In this document: piece after piece, positions 15,017-22,188 of the stretch
How positions within the stretch are numbered: the first letter of the stretch is position 1
Layout: each line of letters starts with the position of its first letter
Assembly (NCBI GenBank): GCA_937873245.1
Contig: CALMVY010000174.1
Span: 1 to 24,377 of the forward strand
Source of the DNA: an uncultured Arthrobacter sp.
GTDB taxonomy: Bacteria; Actinomycetota; Actinomycetes; Actinomycetales; Micrococcaceae
Reading direction: 5' to 3'
DNA: 24,377 nucleotides
The notes under the pieces: model-generated
Seen by the model: the letters and a program-made list of their open reading frames with translations, nothing else
What the model was told of the DNA's origin: nothing
The model's database searches: none
Position numbers and translations under genes: made by a program

Positions 15017-16702
15017 TTAGTGGCTGAGCGTCTTCTGCGATTCGCCAGGCTCGATGGCCTCGTGTTCGCCGTGGTGGCCATGGGCCGCCGCGAGCTCAGC
15101 AGGAGTGGCCGGGGCAACCCGGTCCTCAAAGAACCACTTGGAAAGCAGTGCGCGCCGCTTCTCCTTCTTGTCGACCACGCCGTGGGCGTTCGGTTCCGCG
15201 GGAAGCGGCGACGGCGACTCGAAGCCGACGAGCTTGTAGCGCTTGTACTCGTCCAGCGGGGCGTGGACCTCGATGAACTCGCCGTGCGGCAGGCGCACGA
15301 TGCGGCCGGTCTCGCGGCCGTGCAGGGCAATCTCGCGGTCCTTGCGCTGGAGGGCCAGGGCAACACGCTTCGTGACAATGAAGGCGATGACCGGTCCGAC
15401 GAAGAACAGTGCACGGAGCCAGTAAGTCACATCGTTCAGCGACACGTGGAAGTGCGTCGCGATGAGGTCCGAACCGGCGGCGGCCCACATGACGCAGTAC
15501 CAGACAAAGCCGGCCATGCCGATGGCGGTACGCGTGGGAGCGTTGCGCGGACGGTCCAGGACGTGGTGTTCGCGGTCGTCCTTGGTGATCCAGCGTTCGA
15601 TCCACGGGTAGGTGAACAGCACGGTGAAGATGATGCCCGCCGGTACCAGGGCCGGGAGCAGGACGTTGAAGGTGAAGACCTGGCCGAACCAGACCTGTTC
15701 AATACGCCAGTCGCCGATGATGCCCGGCATGAGGCGCAGGGCACCGTCAACGAAGCCGATGTACCAGTCAGGCTGCGTGCCCGCCGAGACGGGGGAGGGG
15801 TCGTAGGGACCGTAGTTCCAGATCGGGTTGATGGTGAAGAACCCTGCCATGAGGGCGACGACACCGAACACGATGAAGAAGAAGCCGCCGGCCTTGGCCG
15901 CGTACACCGGGCCAAGCGGGTAGCCGACGACGTTGCCGTCGTTGCGTCCCGGGCCGGGGTACTGGGTGTGCTTGTGCACGACCACCATAAAGAGGTGCAG
16001 CACGATCATCAGCAGGATGAGCGCCGGAACCAGCAGGATGTGGAGCATGTACAGGCGGCCGATAATGACCGTGCCGGGGAATTCCCCGCCGAAGAGGAAG
16101 AACGAGATGTACGTTCCGATCACCGGGATGGACTTGATGACGCCGTCGATGATGCGCAGGCCGTTGCCGGAGAGCAGGTCATCGGGGAGGGAGTAGCCGG
16201 TGAAGCCGGCAGCCATCGAGAGGATCAGCAGTACGCCGCCCACCACCCAGTTCATTTCGCGGGGCTTGCGGAATGCGCCGGTGAAGAAGACGCGCAGCAT
16301 GTGTACGGAGACCGAGGCGACAAACAGCAGCGCGGACCAGTGGTGGACCTGGCGCATGAACAGGCCGCCGCGGACGTCGAAGGAGATGTCCAGCGAGGAG
16401 CTGTAGGCCACCGACATTTCGACGTTCTTCAGCGGAGTGTAGGAACCCTGGTAATGCGTCTCCGCCATCGAGGGATCAAAGAAGAACGTCAGGAAGGTGC
16501 CCGAGAGCAGCAGGATGACGAAGGAATACAGGGCCACTTCGCCGAACATGAACGACCAGTGGTCCGGGAAGACCTTGCGGCCGAATTCGCGCAGGATTCC
16601 TGACCCGCCGACGCGCTCGTCAACGAAGTTGGTGATGCGGCCGCCTGAGGTCTTGGCGACGAAGGTGGGGGCATTAGGCGTTGATGTTGCGCTCATGCTC
16701 AT
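15017..16702 (-). CDS. qcrB: Cytochrome bc1 complex cytochrome b subunit
   Basis: QcrB oxidises menaquinol and carries haems bL and bH in the actinobacterial bcc complex. The 561-aa product has the haem ligands His120 and His134 in helix B (RQVHHWSALLFVASVSVHMLR) and His221 and His236 in helix D. PDWY replaces the mitochondrial PEWY at the quinol-oxidation site, as usual in actinobacteria. A long cytoplasmic C-terminal extension ends in a His/Glu-rich tail. ATG 16702 follows GGGAG by 4 nt; ATG 16696 is an equally possible start. Either start lies inside the end of qcrA (29- or 23-nt overlap), so translation is coupled. Confidence 0.96.
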   Translation of the reverse strand: MSMSATSTPNAPTFVAKTSGGRITNFVDERVGGSGILREFGRKVFPDHWSFMFGEVALYSFVILLLSGTFLTFFFDPSMAETHYQGSYTPLKNVEMSVAYSSSLDISFDVRGGLFMRQVHHWSALLFVASVSVHMLRVFFTGAFRKPREMNWVVGGVLLILSMAAGFTGYSLPDDLLSGNGLRIIDGVIKSIPVIGTYISFFLFGGEFPGTVIIGRLYMLHILLVPALILLMIVLHLFMVVVHKHTQYPGPGRNDGNVVGYPLGPVYAAKAGGFFFIVFGVVALMAGFFTINPIWNYGPYDPSPVSAGTQPDWYIGFVDGALRLMPGIIGDWRIEQVWFGQVFTFNVLLPALVPAGIIFTVLFTYPWIERWITKDDREHHVLDRPRNAPTRTAIGMAGFVWYCVMWAAAGSDLIATHFHVSLNDVTYWLRALFFVGPVIAFIVTKRVALALQRKDREIALHGRETGRIVRLPHGEFIEVHAPLDEYKRYKLVGFESPSPLPAEPNAHGVVDKKEKRRALLSKWFFEDRVAPATPAELAAAHGHHGEHEAIEPGESQKTLSH

Positions 16703-17744
16703 CACGCTCCCAATAGCTAGGTCCAACGGGTTCTTTGAAGTCACTGGTAGCGACCAGGTAGCCCTCGGCGTCAACTGCGATGGGCAGCTGGGGGAGGGGG
16801 CGGCTGGCCGGGCCAAAAATAACCTTGCATTCCTGGGTCAGGTCGAAGGTTGACTGGTGGCACGGGCACAGCAGGTGGTGGGTCTGCTGCTCGTACAGGG
16901 CAACAGGGCAACCAACGTGGGTGCAGATCTTGGAGTAGGCGACAATCCCGTTGTACCCCCAGTCCTCACGGCCGGGGGAAGGGTTGAGCGATTCCGGGTT
17001 CAGGCGCATCAGCAGAACAACGGCCTTGGCCTTCTCGTTCAGCTTGCCCTCCTGGAGTTCGTTCAGGCCTTCCGGAATGACGTGGAAGGCAGAACCGATG
17101 GTGACATCGGCGGCCTTGATCGGAGTGCCGTCAGGGTCGCGGGTGAGCCGCTTGAGCTTGCCCTCCTGGGGCGCCCACATGGTGTGCGCCAGCTTGTCGT
17201 CCGGACGCGGACCCAGGTCACCGAATACCGCGAGGGCCGGCAGGGGTGCCAGCGCAACGGCGCCCAGCAGGGTGTTGCGGATCAGCGGGCGGCGCTTGAT
17301 GCCGGTCTCCTCGACGATATCGTCGACAATCCGGACAGCGGCCTGGCGGTCGTCCTCGGTGCGGATGGCATGACGCTCTTCCGAGACTTCATGGTCCGGC
17401 ATAAGGGCCTTGGCCCAGTGCACGATTCCGGTGCCGATACCCAGCATGGCGAACGCGGTACCAATACCCAGCAGCGCGTTCTGCAGCCGGATGGTCGCGA
17501 TCGTGCTGTCATCTCCCAGATCGATGGCGAAGTACGCCACCAGGAAGATCAGGGTGCCAACGACCGAGGTCCCGAAAAGAAGGGCAACCTGCCGTTCTGC
17601 TCGCTTTGCGGCCTTCGGGTCCGTGTCAGCCAGGCGCAAACGATGCGGGGGAATTCCAGGATCCTGGAACTTCTCCACCTCATTCTGACCAGCCGTAGCT
17701 ACGGTGCCCGAGTGGTTCGGACTGCCGTCACTATGGTTGCCCAT
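16674..17744 (-). CDS. qcrA: Cytochrome bc1 complex Rieske iron-sulfur subunit
   Basis: QcrA takes one electron from menaquinol through its [2Fe-2S] cluster and passes it to QcrC. The 356-aa product has the actinobacterial form with three transmembrane helices (about 53-74, 88-112 and 157-174) before the Rieske domain. Cluster ligands are Cys274 and His276 in CTHVGC, and Cys293 and His296 in CPCHQSTFD; Cys279 and Cys295 form the usual disulfide. ATG 17744 was chosen because GAGG lies 6 nt upstream; an ATG 12 nt earlier sits directly against its purine run. It is downstream of qcrC by 100 nt and overlaps the qcrB start. Confidence 0.96.
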   Translation of the reverse strand: MGNHSDGSPNHSGTVATAGQNEVEKFQDPGIPPHRLRLADTDPKAAKRAERQVALLFGTSVVGTLIFLVAYFAIDLGDDSTIATIRLQNALLGIGTAFAMLGIGTGIVHWAKALMPDHEVSEERHAIRTEDDRQAAVRIVDDIVEETGIKRRPLIRNTLLGAVALAPLPALAVFGDLGPRPDDKLAHTMWAPQEGKLKRLTRDPDGTPIKAADVTIGSAFHVIPEGLNELQEGKLNEKAKAVVLLMRLNPESLNPSPGREDWGYNGIVAYSKICTHVGCPVALYEQQTHHLLCPCHQSTFDLTQECKVIFGPASRPLPQLPIAVDAEGYLVATSDFKEPVGPSYWERDEHERNINA

Positions 17745-17767
17745 AATTCGCCTCATCCCTCTCTCGT

Positions 17768-17818
17768 CTCGGCGAGTGCCGAGTTAGCTTTCAATTCAAA
17801 CTGCTGACGGGCCAGCAG
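17768..17818 (-). other. Two hairpins in the qcrC-qcrA spacer
   Basis: Two small perfect stems lie in the 100-nt spacer: CTCGGC/GCCGAG with a 4-nt loop (17768-17783) and CTGCTG/CAGCAG with a 6-nt loop (17801-17818). They could set mRNA stability or qcrA translation within the operon. No strong -10/-35 pair is seen here. Confidence 0.4.
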
Positions 17819-17844
17819 AAACTCTTACAGGTGCAACGGGTGGG

Positions 17845-18630
17845 CTAGGACGTCCGGGACGTCAGCCAGATGGTGAAGGCGATAATGACGCCGAGGCCGG
17901 CGATCCAGACGAACAGTCCTTCAGACACCGGACCCAGCGATCCAAGATCCGCACCGCCGGGAGAACCGTTGGCTTCGATCTGCTTCAGGAAGGTGATGAT
18001 GTCGCGCTTGCCCTCGGGGCTGATGTTGGCGTCGCTGAAGACAGGCATGTTCTGGGGGCCGGTGACCATCGCTTCATAGATATGCTTGCCGGAGACGCCT
18101 GAGAGGGCCGGCGCGAACTTGCCCCGGGTCAACGCACCGCCGGCAGCGGCAGCGTTGTGGCACATGGCGCAGTTCACGCGGAAAAGCTCGCCACCGGCGG
18201 CGGCGTTGCCTTTCTCATCGAGGACGTCTGCTGCAGGAACGGACGGGCCAGGGCCAAGCGAGGCAACATAAGCGGACAGCTGGCGCGTCTGCTCTTCGTT
18301 GAACTGGGCGGGCTTCTTGGGGGCCTGCGGGCCGTTCATCTGCATGGGCATACGGCCGGTGCCGACCTGAAAGTCAACGGCGGCGGCGCCGACGCCAACC
18401 AATGAGGGACCCGCTGTGGTCCCGCTGGCTCCCATGCCGTGGCAGGTGGCGCAGTTGGCGGCAAAGAGTTTTCCGCCTTCCTCTGCGTCATTTGTAGTGA
18501 AGCTGGCGGTGGCCTTGGCCTGGTTGGCGGTGGTGGCAACGGCATACAGCCCACCAGTGACCAGTAGCCCCATCAGAAGCAGTGCAATGGCTGCCAGTGG
18601 GTGACGTCGCTTCTGCGAGAGTGCCTTCAC
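17845..18630 (-). CDS. qcrC: Cytochrome bc1 complex di-haem cytochrome c subunit
   Basis: QcrC replaces both cytochrome c1 and soluble cytochrome c in actinobacteria and delivers electrons directly to CuA of CtaC. The 261-aa product has an N-terminal membrane anchor or signal segment (about 11-32), two haem c sites CATCH (60-64) and CAMCH (154-158), Met-rich segments (GRMPMQMNG and NMPVFSD) that provide axial Met ligands, and a C-terminal transmembrane helix (about 238-257). GTG 18630 is preceded by AAAGGA 9 nt upstream. It lies between ctaE and qcrA in the same orientation. Confidence 0.96.
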   Translation of the reverse strand: MKALSQKRRHPLAAIALLLMGLLVTGGLYAVATTANQAKATASFTTNDAEEGGKLFAANCATCHGMGASGTTAGPSLVGVGAAAVDFQVGTGRMPMQMNGPQAPKKPAQFNEEQTRQLSAYVASLGPGPSVPAADVLDEKGNAAAGGELFRVNCAMCHNAAAAGGALTRGKFAPALSGVSGKHIYEAMVTGPQNMPVFSDANISPEGKRDIITFLKQIEANGSPGGADLGSLGPVSEGLFVWIAGLGVIIAFTIWLTSRTS

Positions 18631-18716
18631 GTGGTGGTTCCTTTATTCGATCGTGCGTGGGCTCCGGGAGCCGCTTCTTGAAATTCTGCCTCTTGTAGAA
18701 AAAGAGTCAAGTCTTG

Positions 18717-19355
18717 CTACTTGAGGACGTAGATGACCAGGAAGAGGCCGATCCAGACGACGTCGACGAAGTGCCAGTAGTACGAGGTGACGATCGCTGA
18801 GGTCGCTTCGAAGTGGCCGAACTTCTTTGCTGCGAAGGACCGGCCCATGATGAGGAGGAAGGCAACCAAGCCACCGATAACGTGCAGGCCGTGGAAACCC
18901 GTGGTGATGTAGAACGCCGAACCGTAGGCGTTGGAGGAGAGCGAGACATGCTCGGAAACGAGCATGGCGTACTCAGTCGCCTGGCCGGCCACGAAGAAGG
19001 CACCCATGATGAAGGTCAGGGTGAACCATTCGTTCATTCCCCAGCGGGTGAAGCTGAGGAGGCCGCCGCTTCGGCGCGGCTGAAGCCGCTCAGCGGCGAA
19101 GACGCCCATCTGGCAAGTGAACGAACTTGCCACGAGGACGATCGTGTTGATGAGCGCAAAGGGGAAGTTGAGCTTGGCTGTCTCCTCGGCCCACATCAGT
19201 CCGGAAGTCGAACGGAGTGTGAAGTACATGGCGAAGAGACCGGCGAAGAACATCAACTCACTGGACAGCCAGACTACGGTTCCAACAGAAACCATGTTCG
19301 GGCGATTCAGCGTCGGGTGCGCCGGGGTACTGGGGGCATGGGTCGCAGATGTCAC
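18717..19355 (-). CDS. ctaE: Cytochrome c oxidase subunit III
   Basis: CtaE is the cofactor-free third core subunit of the aa3 oxidase. The 212-aa product has the short actinobacterial form with five transmembrane helices, the conserved FHGLHVIGG (helix near 145-165) and the terminal SYYWHFVDVVWIGLF. GTG 19355 gives MTSATHAPSTPAHPTLNRPN, the family-like N-terminus. There is no ribosome site at normal spacing (GGAGGGAG is 21 nt away), but a CATAAT box ends 6 nt before the GTG, so a leaderless mRNA is predicted. It leads the ctaE-qcrC-qcrA-qcrB operon, spaced 86 nt from qcrC. Divergent from trpD. Confidence 0.95.
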   Translation of the reverse strand: MTSATHAPSTPAHPTLNRPNMVSVGTVVWLSSELMFFAGLFAMYFTLRSTSGLMWAEETAKLNFPFALINTIVLVASSFTCQMGVFAAERLQPRRSGGLLSFTRWGMNEWFTLTFIMGAFFVAGQATEYAMLVSEHVSLSSNAYGSAFYITTGFHGLHVIGGLVAFLLIMGRSFAAKKFGHFEATSAIVTSYYWHFVDVVWIGLFLVIYVLK

Positions 19356-19391
19356 ATAGACATTATGTCTATAAAACTCCCTCCTGCCCAA
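19356..19391 (-). promoter_or_regulatory. ctaE promoter with overlapping palindrome
   Basis: On the minus strand TTGGGC (19391-19386) and CATAAT (19367-19362) are 18 nt apart, and the GTG start follows 6 nt after the -10. ATAGACAT (19356-19363) and ATGTCTAT (19365-19372) form a 17-nt perfect palindrome around one central base. It covers the -10 box and the start point, the place for a repressor operator. Confidence 0.55.
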
Positions 19392-19428
19392 CGCAAACCG
19401 CCTTTTCGGGGGACTTTTTCTACAAAGA

Positions 19429-19440
19429 CGCGAATTCGCG
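19429..19440. repeat. 12-bp palindrome CGCGAATTCGCG in the ctaE-trpD gap
   Basis: A perfect dyad in the 148-bp divergent intergenic region. It is flanked by imperfect outer arms, GGGACTTTTTC (near 19409-19420) and GGAAAAGTTCCC (19442-19453), so the whole stretch has extended dyad symmetry. A shared regulator site is possible, or a cruciform. Confidence 0.45.
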
Positions 19441-19466
19441 CGGAAAAGTTCCCGGACCCGTTCACA

Positions 19467-19497
19467 TTGGTCTTTGCGGTGCGCACCTCGATAGCAT
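19467..19497 (+). promoter_or_regulatory. trpD promoter with spacer palindrome
   Basis: TTGGTC (19467-19472) and TAGCAT (19492-19497) are 19 nt apart, and GTG 19504 follows 6 nt after the -10, predicting a leaderless mRNA. The perfect palindrome GGTGCGCACC (19478-19487) lies in the spacer, a candidate operator. Confidence 0.5.
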
Positions 19498-19503
19498 CGG
19501 AAC

Positions 19504-20562
19504 GTGACTTCTCAGGCATCTGCACGGGCGGCAGGCAACACCTGGCCGCGGCTCATCGGCACACTGATTGACGGTAAGGATCTCACCGCCGGCAACACAG
19601 AGTGGGCCATGAACTCGATCATGTCCGGAGAGGCCACGCCGGCCCAGGTCGCCGGGTTCCTCGTGGCACTGCGGTCCAAGGGGGAGACCGTGGACGAGCT
19701 CGTGGGCCTGGTCGAGGCGATGATCGCGAACGCCAGCCCCATAGAGATAGCAGGCCAGAAACTGGACATCGTCGGGACCGGCGGCGACCAGCAGAACACG
19801 GTCAACATTTCCACCATGGCTGCGCTGATCGCGGCCGGAGCGGGCGCCAAGGTGGTTAAGCATGGCAACCGTGCGGCTTCGTCGACCTCAGGGTCCGCGG
19901 ACGTCCTGGAGGCCCTGGGTGTGCGGCTGGACCTTCCCATCCCGCGGGTGGCCCTCAACGCCGAAGAGGCAGGCATCACCTTTTGTTTCGCCCAGGTGTT
20001 CCATCCCTCGATGCGGCATGCCGCCGTCGCCCGACGGGAAATCGGCGTGCCGACTGCCTTCAACTTCCTGGGACCCATGATCAACCCAGCCCACGTCCAG
20101 GCCTCGGCGGTGGGTGTCGCCAATGAGCGGATGGCTCCGCTGGTGGCCGGGGTGCTGGCCAGGCGGGGCAGCCGCGGGCTGGTGTTCCGCGGAACTGACG
20201 GTCTGGATGAGCTGACCACCACCGGCCCGTCCCGGGTGTGGGAAATCCGGAACGGACAGGTGAGCGAAGAGATGTTCGACCCGGGCGAGCTCGGTATCCG
20301 CCGGGCAACCATTGAGGAGCTGCGTGGCGGTGACGCCGCGGCCAATGCCGCCGTCGTGCGTTCCGTTCTCGCCGGTGGCCGCGGTTCCGCGCGCGATGCG
20401 GCGCTGCTGAATGCCGCCGCCGGGCTCGTGGCGTTCGACCTGGATGCCGTCGGTCCGTTCAGCGAGCGGATGGCCGCCGCGTTCAGGCGGGCGGAAGAGT
20501 CTATCGAATCGGGCGCCGCCGCCGCCGTCCTGGACCGCTGGGTCGCGCTCTCGCGCAGCTGA
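19504..20562 (+). CDS. trpD: Anthranilate phosphoribosyltransferase
   Basis: TrpD joins anthranilate to phosphoribosyl diphosphate, the second step of tryptophan synthesis. The 352-aa product has the PRPP-binding GTGGDQQNTVNIST (91-104), KHGNRAASSTSGSAD (119-133) with the family Lys and Asn-Arg, FLGPMINP for anthranilate, and TDGLDE carrying metal-binding Asp-Glu. GTG 19504 was chosen because it begins the family-like N-terminus and follows a -10 box. It is separated from other trp genes and sits divergent from ctaE, an arrangement shared with other actinobacteria such as mycobacteria. It ends 9 nt before the converging Lrp-domain gene. Confidence 0.97.
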   Translation: MTSQASARAAGNTWPRLIGTLIDGKDLTAGNTEWAMNSIMSGEATPAQVAGFLVALRSKGETVDELVGLVEAMIANASPIEIAGQKLDIVGTGGDQQNTVNISTMAALIAAGAGAKVVKHGNRAASSTSGSADVLEALGVRLDLPIPRVALNAEEAGITFCFAQVFHPSMRHAAVARREIGVPTAFNFLGPMINPAHVQASAVGVANERMAPLVAGVLARRGSRGLVFRGTDGLDELTTTGPSRVWEIRNGQVSEEMFDPGELGIRRATIEELRGGDAAANAAVVRSVLAGGRGSARDAALLNAAAGLVAFDLDAVGPFSERMAAAFRRAEESIESGAAAAVLDRWVALSRS

Positions 20563-20571
20563 GGCTGCGCC

Positions 20572-20853
20572 CTACTGTTCGAAGCCGAGGGCGAACGCCG
20601 CGTCCAGGTCGTGCTGTGAATAGGCGCGGAACGCAATCTGGGTGGTGGTGTGCACGACGCCGGGGACCTTGGAGAGCTTGTCCGCGATGGCCTCTGCCAG
20701 ATCCTCATGCTTCGGAACCCGGGCAATCGCAATCAGATCCCATTCGCCGGTGACGGAGTAGACCTCGCTGATCCCCTGGATGGCGGAGATCTCTTCCGCG
20801 GTCTCCGGGATGCGGGAAGCGTCTGTCTTAATCAGGACGAAAGCGGTGACCAC
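20572..20853 (-). CDS. Lrp/AsnC ligand-binding (RAM) domain protein
   Basis: The 93-aa product is only the effector-binding half of an Lrp/AsnC regulator: MVTAFVLIKTD, the GISEVYSVTGEWDLIAIARV segment (28-47) and PGVVHTTTQIAFRAYS. There is no helix-turn-helix. Such stand-alone RAM proteins bind amino acids and may modulate full-length regulators. GTG 20853 has AAAGG 7 nt upstream. The gene converges on trpD; whether it senses a trp-pathway compound is speculation. A TAGGCT box at 20946-20941 may drive it, though co-transcription with the DUF3054 gene 98 nt upstream is possible. Confidence 0.9.
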   Translation of the reverse strand: MVTAFVLIKTDASRIPETAEEISAIQGISEVYSVTGEWDLIAIARVPKHEDLAEAIADKLSKVPGVVHTTTQIAFRAYSQHDLDAAFALGFEQ

Positions 20854-20951
20854 GTGTGAACCTTTCCGGATCTGTTGCGCCGTTGCCGGCCAGTGAAAGC
20901 ACCATGTCGGGACTCCCCGGGGCCTTGGCCATGTCCTGCAAGCCTAGTCCA

Positions 20952-21392
20952 TCAGGCCCCGCCGCGGCGTGTGTTGCGCCGCCGGATGACTGCCGCCAGA
21001 AGGCGATAGCCGAGCAGGAAGAGCCCCAGGCTGAGCAAGGCCACAATAACGAACGGCAGGACCACCGTCTGCCCGGTGACGGCCCGCAGAAGCATGCCAA
21101 CCGTGACCGTTCCGAGCCAGACGCCGACGCCGGCGGGCCAGAGGGCCAGGGGTGAACGCCAGATCCGCAGTGCCAGCCAGGAGACCGCCGCGCCGGCCAG
21201 GAATGGCCACGCCGTGGCAAGCACGCCGGTGATGATGTCCCCGCGCTGATGTGCGTCGCGGCCTATCGCCGCGAAGACGAGAATCAGGGCGGCATCGGCG
21301 CATGCGGCCCACACGGCAGACCGCCTGGCCGTCGACGTCGGGGCCGATCCGTTCGCGGCGGGGCGGGGGAGCGGTGGCGTGGAAGAAGGCAT
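20952..21392 (-). CDS. DUF3054 membrane protein
   Basis: The 146-aa product has four hydrophobic helices (about 28-43, 53-76, 81-104 and 110-135) after a Pro/Ser/Ala-rich N-terminus. It carries the DUF3054-like signatures VFAAIGRDAHQRG (39-51) and TAWPFLAGAAVSWL (60-73) and ends in a basic tail. Function is unknown. The ATG at 21392 lies 6 nt after a TAGGCT box, suggesting a leaderless mRNA; GGAG is only 1 nt from the ATG, too close for a ribosome site. Confidence 0.85.
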   Translation of the reverse strand: MPSSTPPLPRPAANGSAPTSTARRSAVWAACADAALILVFAAIGRDAHQRGDIITGVLATAWPFLAGAAVSWLALRIWRSPLALWPAGVGVWLGTVTVGMLLRAVTGQTVVLPFVIVALLSLGLFLLGYRLLAAVIRRRNTRRGGA

Positions 21393-21398
21393 GCTCCA

Positions 21399-21404
21399 AG
21401 CCTA
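21399..21404 (-). promoter_or_regulatory. -10 box of predicted leaderless DUF3054 mRNA
   Basis: TAGGCT (minus strand, 21404-21399) ends 6 nt before the ATG at 21392. No clear -35 is visible at normal spacing. Confidence 0.45.
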
Positions 21405-21423
21405 GCCGCGCGCGGCCGCGCCG

Positions 21424-21452
21424 TTGTGCCCGATAGGCCGCCGGACTAGGCT
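21424..21452 (+). promoter_or_regulatory. Candidate promoter of the VOC gene
   Basis: TTGTGC (21424-21429) and TAGGCT (21447-21452) are exactly 17 nt apart. Transcription would start near 21459, giving a 5' leader of about 95 nt that contains a tandem repeat. It is divergent from the DUF3054 promoter about 45 bp away. Confidence 0.5.
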
Positions 21453-21489
21453 CGGGCCCACCACCCCGCAATGTCGCCGGACTGTTCCC

Positions 21490-21523
21490 CTCCGGACAAC
21501 GCATGGCTCCGGACAACGCATGG
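21490..21523 (+). repeat. Perfect 17-bp tandem repeat in the VOC 5' leader
   Basis: CTCCGGACAACGCATGG occurs twice head to tail (21490-21506 and 21507-21523) without mismatch. Each unit contains an ATG in a different frame; neither has a good ribosome site. Confidence 0.95.
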
Positions 21524-21553
21524 CGGCGCGGGCCAAACGAAAGAGGATCCGAC

Positions 21554-22030
21554 GTGGCCGAAAAGATCACCACCTGCCTGTGGTTCGACAACCAGGCGGA
21601 GGAAGCCGCCGACTTCTACGTCTCCGTCTTCGACGGCGGGAAGGTGCTCGATGTGTCCCGTTACGGGGAGGGCGGTCCGGCTCCGGCAGGCCAGGCGATC
21701 ACCGTGCGGTTCGAGATTGAGGGGCGGACGTTCACCGCGTTGAACGGGGGACCGGCCTTCACCTTCAACGAGTCGGTCTCCTTCGTCGTCGACTGCTCAT
21801 CCCAGGAGGAAGTTGACCGCTACTGGGCCGCACTCGGCGCCGGCGGCACCGAAAGCCAGTGCGGGTGGCTCAAGGACAGGTACGGGGTCTCGTGGCAGGT
21901 GGTCCCGTCCGCGCTGGGCGGGCTGATCGGCGGCCCGGACCCCGAGGGTTCCCAACGCGCCATGCAGGCCATGCTGGGCATGAAGAAGCTCGATATCGCG
22001 GCGCTGCAGAAGGCCTACGACGGAATCTGA
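21554..22030 (+). CDS. VOC family protein (PhnB / 3-demethylubiquinone-methyltransferase-like fold)
   Basis: The 158-aa product has the glyoxalase-like beta-alpha-beta-beta-beta fold of the PhnB-type VOC group. It begins with ITTCLWFDNQAEEAADFYVSVF (5-26), then VRFEIEGRTFTALNGGPAFTFNESVSFVV and the closing CGWLKDRYGVSWQVVP (103-118). The C-terminal MQAMLGMKKLDIAALQKAY matches family members. Function in vivo is unknown; members of this group are often mis-named methyltransferases. GTG 21554 was chosen because GAGG lies 7 nt upstream and the conserved fold starts there. The frame is open upstream to 21503, an ATG inside the tandem repeat. Confidence 0.9.
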   Translation: MAEKITTCLWFDNQAEEAADFYVSVFDGGKVLDVSRYGEGGPAPAGQAITVRFEIEGRTFTALNGGPAFTFNESVSFVVDCSSQEEVDRYWAALGAGGTESQCGWLKDRYGVSWQVVPSALGGLIGGPDPEGSQRAMQAMLGMKKLDIAALQKAYDGI

Positions 22031-22188
22031 GCCGGGGACGGGACGCGGATTTCCGCGCCGCTGCGGCGGGGGCCGGCTTTGCATCTTGCCGTCGGATCGC
22101 CGCAGGGTGTCCAATCCATATAGACAGCCCCATGTTGAGCGGATGCCGGCGGTCCGGCCGGCCGACGGATGCAGACCAGGAGGGTCCC
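22031..22188 (+). promoter_or_regulatory. EF-G2 upstream region
   Basis: TATAGA (22119-22124) is the only clear -10-like hexamer, with no good -35. The expected 5' leader is about 60 nt and ends in AGGAGG 6 nt before ATG 22189. A small GC hairpin near 22061-22075 may end the VOC transcript. No gene is seen. Confidence 0.35.

Noticed and set aside
14942..16603. 553-codon open frame on the plus strand
   Set aside because: Antisense to qcrB, whose haem ligands and membrane helices are certain; the product is an Asp/Glu/Arg/Gly-rich shadow.
20828..20931. Short minus-strand ORF (starting MAKAPGSPDM) that ends inside the Lrp-domain gene
   Set aside because: It begins 9 nt after a TAGGCT box and could be an upstream ORF, but it has no ribosome site, no repeated regulatory codons and no recognisable sequence. 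Chance in GC-rich DNA is more likely.
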